Translations under genes and position numbers: made by a program | Shown here: positions 1-9,672 of the stretch, piece by piece | Layout: each line of letters starts with the position of its first letter | Numbering within the stretch: position 1 is the first letter of the stretch | Source of the DNA: Ancylobacter mangrovi | Lineage (GTDB): Bacteria > Pseudomonadota > Alphaproteobacteria > Rhizobiales > Xanthobacteraceae | DNA length: 64,000 bases | Direction of reading: 5' to 3' | Assembly (NCBI RefSeq): GCF_024752355.1 | Contig: NZ_JANTHZ010000001.1 | Span: 1,092,801-1,156,800, forward strand | The notes under the pieces: model-generated | Told to the model about the DNA's origin: nothing | Database searches by the model: none | The model's input: the letters and a program-made list of their open reading frames with translations, nothing else

Positions 1-43
1 TCTCGCCGATGCAGTGAAGGCTGCGAGGGAACGCCACAGATGA
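1..43 (+). CDS. 3' end of an upstream gene (partial)
   Basis: The second base onward reads as an open frame ending LADAVKAARERHR and a TGA at 41-43. That stop overlaps the ATG of the next gene (ATGA at 40-43), the translational coupling pattern used elsewhere in the window. Only 13 residues are visible, so no function can be given; it implies that the gene at 40 is not the first of its operon. Confidence 0.5.
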   Translation, partial: LADAVKAARERHR

Positions 44-687
44 ACGCCACGGCACGGCAGACCGGCCTGATGCTCGCCACCATGGAACCCGCCGCCAGCT
101 TCGAGGAGGAGTTCCAGCAATGGTACGACACCGAACACTTTCCCGAGCGGCGCGACACGCCCGGCTTCCTTACTGCGACCCGCATGGTCTGCCTGTCCGG
201 CTGGCCGCGCTACATCGCGCTCTACGACCTCGAATCGCTCGAGGTGCTGGACGGGCCGGACTACGCGAAGATCGCCGGCCGCAACTACACCCGCTGGACC
301 CACCGGATCGTGGGCAAGGTCTGGGGCCAGTACCGCGCCGGCGCCCGCCAGATCTATCCCGGCGGCGCCCTGCTGGGGCAGGCCGGCTCGTTCTCGCGGC
401 TGGCGCTGTGGCGGTTCTGCCAGGTGCCGGAGGGAATGGCCGAGACCGTCACCGACGGACTGCGCGCCATCTATGAGGGCCAGCCGGAGACGGCGCAGAT
501 CCGCGTGTTCGAGGCGCACCAGCACGACGGCACCGACGTGATCGCGCTGATCGAGCTCCACGCGCCGTGGGAGCCGCCGCCCGGCGCGGTGGCGGCGCTG
601 AAGGAGGCGCGGCGCCACCTCGACTGCGTCAACGTCTACATGCCCTATGAGCGGCGCCGGGAAAGCTCCTTTCCCCGGCCGGCCTGA
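40..687 (+). CDS. EthD-like dimeric alpha/beta-barrel protein
   Basis: A 215-residue soluble protein with no signal peptide. Residues about 20-50 carry the pattern W-Y-D-x-E-H-x-x-E-R-R with a following PGF, as in EthD-type ferredoxin-fold proteins. The second half (about 115-200) looks like a second ferredoxin-like unit, so this may be a two-domain barrel. Members sit beside catabolic dehydrogenases and may act as small isomerases, lactonases or binding proteins; no catalytic residue can be assigned here. It overlaps the end of an upstream gene and precedes a hydroxyacid dehydrogenase and a short-chain dehydrogenase on the same strand, which suggests one catabolic operon. Confidence 0.6.
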   Translation: MNATARQTGLMLATMEPAASFEEEFQQWYDTEHFPERRDTPGFLTATRMVCLSGWPRYIALYDLESLEVLDGPDYAKIAGRNYTRWTHRIVGKVWGQYRAGARQIYPGGALLGQAGSFSRLALWRFCQVPEGMAETVTDGLRAIYEGQPETAQIRVFEAHQHDGTDVIALIELHAPWEPPPGAVAALKEARRHLDCVNVYMPYERRRESSFPRPA

Positions 688-765
688 CAGGCCCGCACCG
701 CCGGCCCGCGAAATCGCCCGCGCGGGAGCCGGCGGCACGCATGCGCAGATCCAGGAGACCAGACC

Positions 766-1761
766 GTGACGAGCCTCTTCCCCGACATCTGCATCCTCGT
801 GCCGAGCGGCGTCCTGCATTCCCATGCCGTCGAGCGCATCGGCGAGCAGTTCCGGCTGGTGCGGACCGAGCGGCCCGACGCCGCGCTGCTGGCGCCGGAG
901 GTGGTGCGCAGCATTCGCGGCGTGGCGGCGGCGATGACGCCCCTCGACGCGGCCTTCATCGACTCGCTGCCGAACCTCGAGATCATCTCCTATTTCGGCA
1001 TGGGCTACGAGGCGGTGGACGCCCGGCACGCGGCGGGCCGGGGCATCGTCGTGACCAACACGCCCGAGGTGATGAACGAGGAGGTGGCCGACGTCGCGGT
1101 CGGCCTGCTGCTGAGCTGCGTGCGCGAGTTCGGCCCGGCCGAGGCCTGGCTGCGCTCGGGCCGCTGGGAGCGCGAGGGCAACTATCCGCTGAGCGCGGCG
1201 ACGCTACGCGGGCGCTCGATCGGCATCTTCGGCATGGGACGGATCGGCACCGCCATCGCCCGCCGGCTGGCGGCGTTCGACGTGCCGATCGCCTACCACA
1301 ACCGCTCGCCCAACCCGGCCGTGCCCTACGCCTACCATGCGAGCCTGATGGAGCTGGCGAAGGCGGTCGACACGCTGGTCTGCGTGGCGCCGGGCGGGCC
1401 GGCGACGGAGAAGGCCATCAATGCCGGGGTGCTGGAGGCGCTGGGGCCGGACGGCGTGGTGGTCAATGTCGGGCGCGGCAGCACCATCGACGAGGAGGCG
1501 CTGGCGGCGGCCCTGCACAAGGGGGTCATCCGCGGCGCCGCGCTCGACGTGTTCGCCGACGAGCCGCATGTGCCCAGCGCGCTGCTCGACGCACCGAACA
1601 CCGTGCTGCTGCCGCACATCGCCTCGGCCTCGCAGCGCACGCGCCGCGCCGTCGCCGATCTGTGCGTCGACAACCTCGTCTCCTGGTTCGGCCGCGGCGT
1701 GCCGCTGACCCCGGTGCCGGAGGCCGCGCATCTGCCGGCGCGCGGCGACCGGGCGGGTTGA
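766..1761 (+). CDS. D-isomer-specific 2-hydroxyacid dehydrogenase
   Basis: NAD(P)-dependent oxidoreductase that interconverts a 2-hydroxy acid and its 2-keto acid in the cytoplasm. The 331-residue length is normal. The Rossmann motif GMGRIG is at about 156-161, and the family triad is complete: Arg237 in VGRGS, Glu266 in FADEP and His284 in LLPHIA. The GTG start at 766 is preceded by CAGGAG at 752-757. It resembles glyoxylate/hydroxypyruvate reductases, but the substrate cannot be fixed from sequence. It is followed 23 bp later by an SDR gene, and two more members of the same family occur in the window (5827 and 13036). Confidence 0.85.
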   Translation: MTSLFPDICILVPSGVLHSHAVERIGEQFRLVRTERPDAALLAPEVVRSIRGVAAAMTPLDAAFIDSLPNLEIISYFGMGYEAVDARHAAGRGIVVTNTPEVMNEEVADVAVGLLLSCVREFGPAEAWLRSGRWEREGNYPLSAATLRGRSIGIFGMGRIGTAIARRLAAFDVPIAYHNRSPNPAVPYAYHASLMELAKAVDTLVCVAPGGPATEKAINAGVLEALGPDGVVVNVGRGSTIDEEALAAALHKGVIRGAALDVFADEPHVPSALLDAPNTVLLPHIASASQRTRRAVADLCVDNLVSWFGRGVPLTPVPEAAHLPARGDRAG

Positions 1762-1784
1762 ACGGGGCGAGGGAGCGGAACGCG

Positions 1785-2522
1785 ATGACCGGGCGCTTGG
1801 AAGGAAAGGTCGCGGTGGTGACCGCGGCGGGCCAGGGCATCGGCCGCGCCACCGCGCTGGCCTTCGCCCGAGAAGGCGCGCACGTGCTGGCGAGCGATCT
1901 CGACGCCGGAAAGCTCGCCGGCCTCGACGGGCCCTCGATCGCCACCGCACAGCTCGACGTCACCGACGCCGCGGCGATCACCGCCTATGCGCAGGCGGCC
2001 GGGCCCGCCGACATCCTGTTCAACTGCGCCGGCATCGTGCATGCCGGCAGCCTGCTCGACGCCAGCGACAACGATTTCGACCGCGCGGTCGACATCAATG
2101 TGCGCTCCCAGTTCCGCATGATCCGCGCCTTCCTGCCGGGCATGATCGCCCGCGGCGGCGGGTCGATCATCAACATGTCGTCGGTGTCGGGCGTGCCCGC
2201 CGGGGTGCCGAACCGCTTCGTCTACGCGACCACCAAGGCGGCGGTGATCGGCCTCACCCGCTCGGTCGCCATCGACTATGTGAAGGCAGGGATACGCTGC
2301 AACGCCATCGCGCCCGGCACGGTGCAGTCGCCCTCGCTGGAGGAGCGGATCCGCGCGCAGGGCGACTACGAGCAGGCGCGCGCCGCCTTCGTCGCCCGCC
2401 AGCCCATGGGCCGGCTCGGCACGCCCGAGGAGATCGCCGAGCTCGCGGTCTATCTCGGCAGCGACCTGTCGGCCTACACGACCGGGCATGTCCACGTGAT
2501 CGACGGCGGGCTGAGCCTCTAG
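1785..2522 (+). CDS. SDR dehydrogenase, DHRS6/BDH2-like
   Basis: Classical short-chain dehydrogenase of 245 residues. The N-terminal TAAGQGIGRA motif binds NAD, NCAG supports the active site, SSVSG supplies the catalytic Ser and YATTK the Tyr-x3-Lys pair. Over its whole length it resembles mammalian DHRS6/BDH2 and the bacterial 2-keto-3-deoxy-L-fuconate dehydrogenase type (for example the shared NVRSQF/NVRSMY and GTVQSPSLEERI patterns). A hydroxy-acid or 2-keto-3-deoxy-sugar-acid substrate is therefore likely. The ATG at 1785 follows GAGGGAG. An open frame extends upstream but overlaps the dehydrogenase gene and is not used. Confidence 0.85.
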   Translation: MTGRLEGKVAVVTAAGQGIGRATALAFAREGAHVLASDLDAGKLAGLDGPSIATAQLDVTDAAAITAYAQAAGPADILFNCAGIVHAGSLLDASDNDFDRAVDINVRSQFRMIRAFLPGMIARGGGSIINMSSVSGVPAGVPNRFVYATTKAAVIGLTRSVAIDYVKAGIRCNAIAPGTVQSPSLEERIRAQGDYEQARAAFVARQPMGRLGTPEEIAELAVYLGSDLSAYTTGHVHVIDGGLSL

Positions 2523-2847
2523 CCGCCTCACGACGCTTGCATTTTCACCAGCGACGGGGGCCTCGCCGAGCCCTTGCTCCTGGGATTCAGAATCCCCGCG
2601 AGCCGGCACGGCCGGCCTCCGGCTGCGCAAGCCTGCCACCCTTTCCCTAGCTGAGCGGCTTCGCGCTGACCATGCGGAAAGCGGTGGTCAAGATCCCTTT
2701 CATGATATAATAATACAAATAGCGGCCTACCCCAACGTTCCCTCGCCGGAACGACGCTCACGCCATGTCGAACGCCGGTGGACATCGCACGCTGCCGCAG
2801 AGCAACGGCGCTGCCCGCCCGGGCCGCAGGGAGGAAAGGAAACCCAG
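2523..2847. other. Intergenic region before the TRAP operon
   Basis: No gene of convincing coding character lies in these 325 bases. An imperfect hairpin (AGCCGG at 2601 pairing with CCGGCT at 2619) may end the upstream operon. An AT-rich patch at 2700-2721 carries a perfect TATAAT at 2706-2711, which I take as the -10 element for dctPQM; no good -35 hexamer is visible. The TGTCG-N6-CGACA box found elsewhere is absent here, so this transporter appears to lie outside that regulon. Confidence 0.5.
2706..2711 (+). promoter_or_regulatory. Putative -10 element for dctPQM
   Basis: TATAAT lies in the only AT-rich stretch of this gap, about 135 bp before the dctP start. No clear TTGACA-like -35 is found 16-18 bp upstream, so the call rests on the hexamer and local composition. 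Confidence 0.35.
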
Positions 2848-3876
2848 ATGAAGAAGCTGCATGCGCTCATGCTCGGCGTCGGCGCCGCCCTGGTCGCCGC
2901 CCCTGCGCTCGCCCAGGAGCCGATCACGCTCAAGATCTCCTACCAGTTCCCCGAGCATCACTTCGTGACGCTCGGCTGTATCAACCCCTTCATCGAGGGG
3001 GTCGAGAAGCGCGTGCCCGGCAAGGTGACGTTCCAGCGCTTCCCCGCCGAGCAGCTCGCCAAGGCCTTCAACCAGCTCGATTCGGTGCGCAACCGGATCG
3101 CCGACATCTCGATCCACAATGCCGGCTATACGCCGCAGCTCACCCCGCTCACCACCTTCCTCGAGCTGCCGGGGATGTATTCCTTCGACGACACGATGAA
3201 GGCCCAGCGCGCCTTCGAGAAGCTCGCCAAGGACGACCTCGCCAAGACCGAATATGCCAAGATCGGCGTCGTGCCGGTCTGGGTTTTCGTCACTTCGCCC
3301 TACCAGTTCCAGATGGTGACCAAGGAGCCGACCACCAGCATCGACCAGCTGCGCGGCAAGAAGCTGCGCGTGCCGGGCGCCGGCGCCGAGATGGCGCTGA
3401 GCGCGATCGACGCGGTGGGCGTGCGCGTGCCCGCCTCCGACCTCTATCTCGCGCTTCAGCGCGGCACCGTCGACGGCTCGATCATCTCGACCCAGGCGCT
3501 GCCAGCCTACAAGCTCGACGAGGTGCTCGGCTCGATGTCGACCAATGCGAGCTGGGGCGGCTCGCCCTTCATCGCCCCCATGCGCAAGGACCGCTGGGAC
3601 GCCCTGCCCGACGATGTCCGCCAGGCGATTTCCGAGGCCGGCCACGAGGCGGGCGAGAAGTGCGTCGAGACCTATATGCGGCTCGAAATCGAGGAGCACG
3701 AGCGGCTGCGCAAGCTCGGCAAGACCGTGTTCGCGTTGCCCGAACCCGCGCTCAAGCAGCTCGACACGGCGCTGCAGCCGGTGGTCGACAACTGGCTGGC
3801 GCAGATGGACCAGCGCTCGCTCGACGGCAAGGCGGTGATCGCCAAGTTCAAGAGCAACCTCGCGGCGGAAGACTGA
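2848..3876 (+). CDS. dctP: TRAP transporter solute-binding protein DctP
   Basis: Periplasmic receptor of a tripartite ATP-independent (TRAP) transporter for organic acids. The 342-residue protein starts with a Sec signal peptide (Lys-Lys, hydrophobic core, cleavage after about ALA at 22). The mature part has the DctP-fold features, including the GKKLRVPG-type segment with the Arg that binds substrate carboxylates and the later LQRGTVDGSI segment. The ATG at 2848 follows GAGGAAAGGA. It is followed by dctQ and dctM, so the transporter is complete. The ligand is unknown; a hydroxy or sugar acid fits the neighbouring dehydrogenases. Confidence 0.9.
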   Translation: MKKLHALMLGVGAALVAAPALAQEPITLKISYQFPEHHFVTLGCINPFIEGVEKRVPGKVTFQRFPAEQLAKAFNQLDSVRNRIADISIHNAGYTPQLTPLTTFLELPGMYSFDDTMKAQRAFEKLAKDDLAKTEYAKIGVVPVWVFVTSPYQFQMVTKEPTTSIDQLRGKKLRVPGAGAEMALSAIDAVGVRVPASDLYLALQRGTVDGSIISTQALPAYKLDEVLGSMSTNASWGGSPFIAPMRKDRWDALPDDVRQAISEAGHEAGEKCVETYMRLEIEEHERLRKLGKTVFALPEPALKQLDTALQPVVDNWLAQMDQRSLDGKAVIAKFKSNLAAED

Positions 3877-3968
3877 ACCCTTCGCGCGACGGCGGGTGCC
3901 CCGCGGCGGGCGCCCGCCGATGGCGAGGCCGGGGCACGCCCCTCCCCGAACATTCCGGAACACGAGCG

Positions 3969-4478
3969 ATGCTTGCACTCATCCATCGCGTGCTCGACCT
4001 GCTCGAGCGCGCCCTGATGACGGTGGCGGGCTGCATGCTGGTGGTCATGCTGTGCTCGCTGACCATCGATGCCGCCGGCCGCTACCTCTTCCACCACCCC
4101 CTGCCCGGCAATTTCGAGTTCACCGGCTATTTCTCGATGGTGATGCTCGCCTTTCTCGCCCTGCCCCGGAACTACACCACCGGCGGGCACATCCAGCTCG
4201 ACGTGCTGAAGCCGTGGCTGCGGCGGGTGCCGCTGCGCCTCAGCGAGCGGCTGAACGCGCTGCTGGCGGCGGCGGCGTTCGGCATCGTCACCTGGTACGC
4301 CGGCATCGAGGCGTTGCACAAGATAGAGATGCGCGAGACCACGATCGGTATCGTGCAGATGCCCGTCTACATCAGCTTCATCTGCTTTCCGCTGGGATGC
4401 CTCGTCCTGACATTGCGTCTGGCGGTCGAGATCTTCTTCCCCGAAGAACACCGGCAAGTCGAGGACATCGAGCTGTGA
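3969..4478 (+). CDS. dctQ: TRAP transporter small permease DctQ
   Basis: Small membrane subunit of the TRAP transporter, 169 residues with four predicted helices (about 12-34, 48-66, 92-112 and 130-150). The sequence between the first two helices (RYLFHHPLPGNFEFTGY) is typical of DctQ. The ATG at 3969 was chosen because translation from it begins with the hydrophobic first helix; a longer upstream open frame would run through dctP in another frame. Its TGA overlaps the GTG of dctM. Confidence 0.85.
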   Translation: MLALIHRVLDLLERALMTVAGCMLVVMLCSLTIDAAGRYLFHHPLPGNFEFTGYFSMVMLAFLALPRNYTTGGHIQLDVLKPWLRRVPLRLSERLNALLAAAAFGIVTWYAGIEALHKIEMRETTIGIVQMPVYISFICFPLGCLVLTLRLAVEIFFPEEHRQVEDIEL

Positions 4479-5776
4479 CCGCGATCGTCCTCATCGTTAC
4501 GGTGCTTCTTCTGGTCCTGCTGCTCAACGGCATGCCCGTCGCCTTCACCATGCTGGTGGCGGGCGGCGTCGGGGTCTACCTGGTCGCGGGCTGGGACACC
4601 ATGGCCGGCGTCATGAGCACGGCCCCCTATGAGCAGGTGGCGAGCTACACGCTGTCGACGCTGCCCATGTTCATCCTGATGGCGGAGTTCCTCACCGCCG
4701 GCGGCTTCACCGCCGACATCTTCCGCGCCTTCTACAAATGGTCCGGGCACATGCGCGGCGGGCTCGCCTATGCGGTCATCTTCGGCGGCGCGATGCTCGC
4801 CGCCATCTCCGGCTCGAGCAGCGCGGCGGCCGGCACGCTCGCGGGTGCGGCGCACCCGGAGATGCGGCGCTACGGCTATGACGATTCCTTCGCGACCGGC
4901 GTGATGGCGATGTCGGGCACGCTGTCGATCATGATCCCGCCGAGTATCGCCTTCATCATCTTCGGCATCATCACCGAGACCTCGGTCGGCGCGCTGCTGC
5001 TGGCCGGCATCCTGCCCGGCCTGCTGACCGCGCTCGGCTACGTGCTCGCTATCCGCCTGTCGCTCTGGCACAACCCGGCGCTGGCGCCCACCGCGCCCGG
5101 CCGGTTCCCGCTGCGCGAGCGGGTGGAGACGTTGTCCACCGTCTGGCCGGTCATGCTGCTCATGGTCATGCTGCTGGCCGCCATCTACAGCGGCGCCGCC
5201 ACGGTGACCGAGATCGGCGCGGTGGGCGCGGCGGCGGCGCTGGTGATCGCGCTCGCCATGCGCCGCATGACGCTGCGCAGCTTCGTGAAGGCGGTCACCC
5301 ACGGCACCCGCAACAGCGCGATGATCCTCGCCATCATCGCCGGCGCGTCGGTGTTCGGCATCTTCGTCACGCTGAGCGGCGTGCCGCAGATGCTGGTGCA
5401 GGCGGTGGAATCGGCCGGGGTCGACCGCTGGGTCGTGTTCTCGATGATCCTGGTGCTGCTGCTGATCCTCGGCTTCTTCCTCGACCAGCTCGCGGTGATG
5501 GTGCTGACGCTGCCGATCATCTTCCCGCTGCTGCTGCGGCTCGGCTTCGAGCCGATCTGGTTCGGCGTCATCCTGGTGAAGACGGTGGAGATCGGGCTGG
5601 TGACGCCGCCCATGGGGCTGAACTGCTTCGTAGTCTCGAGCGTCACCGGCGTGCCTGCGCACAAGGTGTTCCGCGGCATCTGGTGGCTGGTGCTGGTCGA
5701 CATGCTGGTGCTGCTGGCGCTGATCCTGTTCCCGCAGATCTCGCTGACCATCCCCCGATGGGCCGGCGCGATGTGA
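4475..5776 (+). CDS. dctM: TRAP transporter large permease DctM
   Basis: Large membrane subunit that carries the sodium-coupled transport path. At 433 residues with about 12 helices it has the usual DctM length. Family landmarks include SGSSSAAAG near 111-120, MIPPS, and the VGLVTPPMGLN-type motif (here IGLVTPPMGLN) near 385. The GTG at 4475 overlaps the dctQ stop (GTGA), so the two are probably co-translated. A strong GC hairpin follows the stop. Confidence 0.9.
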   Translation: MTAIVLIVTVLLLVLLLNGMPVAFTMLVAGGVGVYLVAGWDTMAGVMSTAPYEQVASYTLSTLPMFILMAEFLTAGGFTADIFRAFYKWSGHMRGGLAYAVIFGGAMLAAISGSSSAAAGTLAGAAHPEMRRYGYDDSFATGVMAMSGTLSIMIPPSIAFIIFGIITETSVGALLLAGILPGLLTALGYVLAIRLSLWHNPALAPTAPGRFPLRERVETLSTVWPVMLLMVMLLAAIYSGAATVTEIGAVGAAAALVIALAMRRMTLRSFVKAVTHGTRNSAMILAIIAGASVFGIFVTLSGVPQMLVQAVESAGVDRWVVFSMILVLLLILGFFLDQLAVMVLTLPIIFPLLLRLGFEPIWFGVILVKTVEIGLVTPPMGLNCFVVSSVTGVPAHKVFRGIWWLVLVDMLVLLALILFPQISLTIPRWAGAM

Positions 5777-5789
5777 GCGCGGCACCCTG

Positions 5790-5812
5790 CCGGGCCGGCA
5801 CCGCCGGCCCGG
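5790..5812. terminator. Hairpin between convergent dctM and dehydrogenase
   Basis: A perfect 10-bp stem (CCGGGCCGGC with GCCGGCCCGG) closes a 3-base loop exactly in the 50-bp gap between the two convergent genes. There is no long T tract. It could serve both strands. Confidence 0.6.
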
Positions 5813-5826
5813 TAGCCGTTCGCTGG

Positions 5827-6810
5827 TCAGGCCGCGACAGGCATGCCGGCGGAAGCGGGCATCAGCCGGACCGGTGCGCCGTCGAGAAAGGCCAGCGCGT
5901 TCTCCACCGACTGCCGGTAGAACACCTCGAAATTCTCCTCGACGCAGTAGCCGAGGTGCGGCGACAGCACGACGTTGGGCGCGCTGAGCAGCGGATGGCC
6001 GGCCGGCAGCGGCTCCTCGTCATAGACGTCGAGCCCCGCCAGCAGCGTGCCCTCGTTGAGCCGCGCGATGAGGGCCGGCGTGTCGACCAGCGGGCTGCGC
6101 GAGGTGTTCACGAGGATGGCGCCGGGCTTCATCAGCGCCAGCTCGGCCGCACCGATGATGCCGCGCGTCTGCGGCGCCAGCACGAGGTGCAGGCTCACCA
6201 CGTCGGCGGTGCGCAGCAGTTCCTCCTTCGAGGCGTAGGCGACGCCCGCCTCGGCCGCCCGCTCGGCGGTGAGGTGCGGGCTCCAGGCGATGACGCGCAT
6301 GCCGAGCGCGGCGGCATAGCCGGCGACCATGCGCCCGAGGCGGCCGAGCCCGATCAGGCCGAGCGTGCGCCCCTTGAGCGAGATGCCCGGCGCGATGCCG
6401 GACTGGAACGTGCCCGCGCGCACCGAGGCGTCGCCGGCCGCCACCCGCCGCGCGGCGGTGAGCATGAGGCACAGGGCGAGCTCGGAGGTCGATTCGCCGC
6501 CCTCCCCGGATTCGGTTCGGCAGACCACCACGCCGCGCGCCTCGAGCGCCGCCACGTCGACCGAGAGGTTGCGCATGCCGGTGACGTTGAGCAGGCGCAG
6601 GCGCGGCAGCCGGGCGGTCAGGCTGGCGGGAAAGCGCGTGCGCTCGCGCAGGGTGAGGAGGATGTCGAACGGGGCGAGGCGTTCGGCGAGCTGCGCCTCA
6701 TCCTTGAGGCTGTCGTGGAAGAACGTGATCTCGGCCCGCGCCGCGAGAGCCGACCAGTCGGTGCATTGCGCAGCGATGCGCTGCCAGTCGTCGAGTACCG
6801 CAACCTTCAT
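5827..6810 (-). CDS. D-isomer-specific 2-hydroxyacid dehydrogenase
   Basis: Second member of the D-2-hydroxyacid dehydrogenase family in the window, 327 residues and only distantly like the other two. It has the Rossmann motif GLGRLG near 154-159 and the triad Arg238 (NTSRSP), Glu266 (YDEEP) and His285 (LSPHLG). I chose the ATG at 6810 because the message carries GGGAGGA seven bases upstream; an upstream extension of 24 residues is basic and unlike the family. It is transcribed away from the ABC transporter gene at 7189. Substrate unknown. Confidence 0.8.
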   Translation of the reverse strand: MKVAVLDDWQRIAAQCTDWSALAARAEITFFHDSLKDEAQLAERLAPFDILLTLRERTRFPASLTARLPRLRLLNVTGMRNLSVDVAALEARGVVVCRTESGEGGESTSELALCLMLTAARRVAAGDASVRAGTFQSGIAPGISLKGRTLGLIGLGRLGRMVAGYAAALGMRVIAWSPHLTAERAAEAGVAYASKEELLRTADVVSLHLVLAPQTRGIIGAAELALMKPGAILVNTSRSPLVDTPALIARLNEGTLLAGLDVYDEEPLPAGHPLLSAPNVVLSPHLGYCVEENFEVFYRQSVENALAFLDGAPVRLMPASAGMPVAA

Positions 6811-6880
6811 CCCGTCCTCCCGAAACCTGCGGCGATGTCCGCCGATGCCGGGCACGATTGTCCGCCGCCGGCCGATGAGC

Positions 6881-6911
6881 AAGTCAATCGCAAGTCATGC
6901 CCAGTAAGTCA
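6881..6911. repeat. Three direct AAGTCA repeats
   Basis: AAGTCA occurs at 6881-6886, 6892-6897 and 6906-6911, spaced 11 and 14 bp, about 70-100 bp before the dehydrogenase start at 6810. It may be a second regulator site for the leftward gene. The spacing is not regular enough to be sure. Confidence 0.35.
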
Positions 6912-7001
6912 TTCCCCCCACGGCCCTACGGGACGGCGCGGCGCGGCCGCCCGCGAGGCGGCGCCGGACGTCCTCGCATAGCCGTCCGATACCACCGCCC
7001 G

Positions 7002-7044
7002 TGTCGGCCAGACGACATTAACGCCCGGGCGATCCGCTTATTTT
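7002..7044 (+). promoter_or_regulatory. TGTCG-N6-CGACA box and promoter (site 1)
   Basis: Perfect palindrome TGTCG-GCCAGA-CGACA at 7002-7017. Exactly 21 bp beyond its right arm lies TATTTT (7039-7044), a TAnnnT -10 hexamer, which places the palindrome centre at about -41.5. It would drive the ABC binding protein and ATPase genes. Leftward at the same spacing is TATGCG (6975-6980), a weaker -10 that could serve the dehydrogenase. Confidence 0.75.
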
Positions 7045-7188
7045 CCTCGCGCCTTTACTGCGAAGAGGGGCCGCCGGCGAGCCGCGGCGACCGGCCCCGA
7101 CACGAGTTGCCCCGATGCGACCTTTCGCACGCGCCCGACGGCGCGGCGGAACATGCGGCCGAACCAGAACAATGACCCGGAGGAAACG

Positions 7189-8511
7189 ATGACGACCAAC
7201 GCACGCGACGATAGTCAACGCCCGAGCCGGGCCACCGGCCCTTCGCTCTCGCGCCGCGAGGTGTTCGGCCTCGCGGCAGGGGGCGCGGCGGTGCTGGCCA
7301 CGGCCAAGCGCGCCGATGCGCAGGTGGCCGCGCCCGCCGTGCGCAAGAAGGTGAAGCTCACCTACTGGAACTGGGCGGACAACCCGAACCACCAGAAGAT
7401 CTCGGTCGATTCGGTCGACATGTTCAACAAGTCGCAGGACTTCATCGAGGTCGCGCTCGACGCCAACATGGCGGTGATGGAGGCGCGCAAGAAGCTGGTG
7501 GTCTCCTACGCCGCCGGCGCGCCGCCGGACGTCATCAACACCATCCAGTACTGGGTGCAGGATTATTTCGACAACGGCATCCTCGAGCCGATCGAGGACC
7601 GCTTCAACGCGTGGGACGAGAAGTCGGACTTCTTTCACAACGTCATGGAGCAGACCCGCTCCAAGCCGGACCAACCCTTCCTCTACCTGCCCCAGACCAG
7701 CATTCCCTATTTCCTCTACTACCGGGCGGACTGGTTCGACGACGCCAATCTGAAGCCGCCGGAGACCTATGACGAGCTGATCGCCGACGCCAAGGCACTG
7801 ACGAAGGCGCCGGACCGCTACGGCTTCGCCATGCGCGGGCAGACCGCCTCGGCGATCCAGGTGATCTTCCCGATCTGGGCCAGCGCCGGCGTGCAGTTCG
7901 CCACCCCGGACGGCACGGTGGACTTCGATTCACCCGCCGCGATCGAGGTGACCGACAAGTGGCTCGGCATGGCGCTGCGCGACCATTCGGCCCAGCCGAC
8001 CGCCGCCACGGACGGCTATCGCGAGCTCTACGCGCTGATGGAGAAGGGCCGCTGCGGCATGTGGTTCTACGGCCCGCATGCGAGCCCGGCGCTGATGACC
8101 GCGCTCGGCGACAAGATCCAGGGCACGCAGAACCCGCGCGTCGGCGACAAGCACTACATGATCGCCAACCCCGAGGGCCCGATGATGGTGTCGAGCTGCA
8201 AGGAGAAGGAGGCGGCGTGGGAGTTCATGAAGTTCATCGCCAGCGGCGACGCGGCGATGCTCTTCACCGCCAACCGCATGGTGCCGCCGGTGCGCACCTC
8301 GCTGTCGAAGCGGCCGGTGTTCCAGGACAACCGCTTCATCCGCATGTCGCTCGACCATCTCGATACCTGGTGGACCCCGCCCTACGCGCACGAATACTGG
8401 ACCAACTTCCAGGACAAGATCCCACCCTACTGGCAGGAGGCCGTGCGCGGCAACATCACCGCCGCCCAGTTCAACCAGCAGGGCGCCAAGCTGCTGCGGG
8501 GCGAGGCGTGA
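7189..8511 (+). CDS. Sugar ABC transporter substrate-binding protein (Tat-exported)
   Basis: Family 1 extracellular sugar-binding protein of 440 residues. The N-terminus has a twin-arginine signal (SRREVFG, Arg22-Arg23, followed by a small hydrophobic stretch and cleavage near ADAQ at 45), so the folded protein is exported by Tat. The mature part starts with the typical KLTYWNW strand. The ATG at 7189 has GGAGGA at 7179-7184; an ATG 36 bp upstream lacks a good site and would extend the Tat n-region. The ATPase gene follows, but no permease is nearby. The permeases at 26876-28680 carry the same operator and are the probable partners. Confidence 0.88.
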   Translation: MTTNARDDSQRPSRATGPSLSRREVFGLAAGGAAVLATAKRADAQVAAPAVRKKVKLTYWNWADNPNHQKISVDSVDMFNKSQDFIEVALDANMAVMEARKKLVVSYAAGAPPDVINTIQYWVQDYFDNGILEPIEDRFNAWDEKSDFFHNVMEQTRSKPDQPFLYLPQTSIPYFLYYRADWFDDANLKPPETYDELIADAKALTKAPDRYGFAMRGQTASAIQVIFPIWASAGVQFATPDGTVDFDSPAAIEVTDKWLGMALRDHSAQPTAATDGYRELYALMEKGRCGMWFYGPHASPALMTALGDKIQGTQNPRVGDKHYMIANPEGPMMVSSCKEKEAAWEFMKFIASGDAAMLFTANRMVPPVRTSLSKRPVFQDNRFIRMSLDHLDTWWTPPYAHEYWTNFQDKIPPYWQEAVRGNITAAQFNQQGAKLLRGEA

Positions 8512-8550
8512 GGCGCGGCTGCGAGGGGCCCCGGGGATCGACGGTGACAC

Positions 8551-9660
<1,110 letters not shown>

Positions 9661-9672
9661 AGGACGAGCCGC

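Larger units (their letters stand above)
6811..7188. other. Divergent intergenic region with operator
   Basis: These 378 bases separate the dehydrogenase (minus) from the ABC binding-protein gene (plus) and hold no convincing gene. They contain the TGTCG-N6-CGACA box at 7002-7017 with a good rightward -10, and three direct copies of AAGTCA at 6881, 6892 and 6906 close to the dehydrogenase side. The rest is GC-rich with nothing recognised. Confidence 0.5.

Noticed and set aside
2763..2785. TGTCG...GGACA before dctP as a ninth operator
   Set aside because: The spacer is nine bases and the right arm has a mismatch; it does not fit the 5-6-5 pattern.
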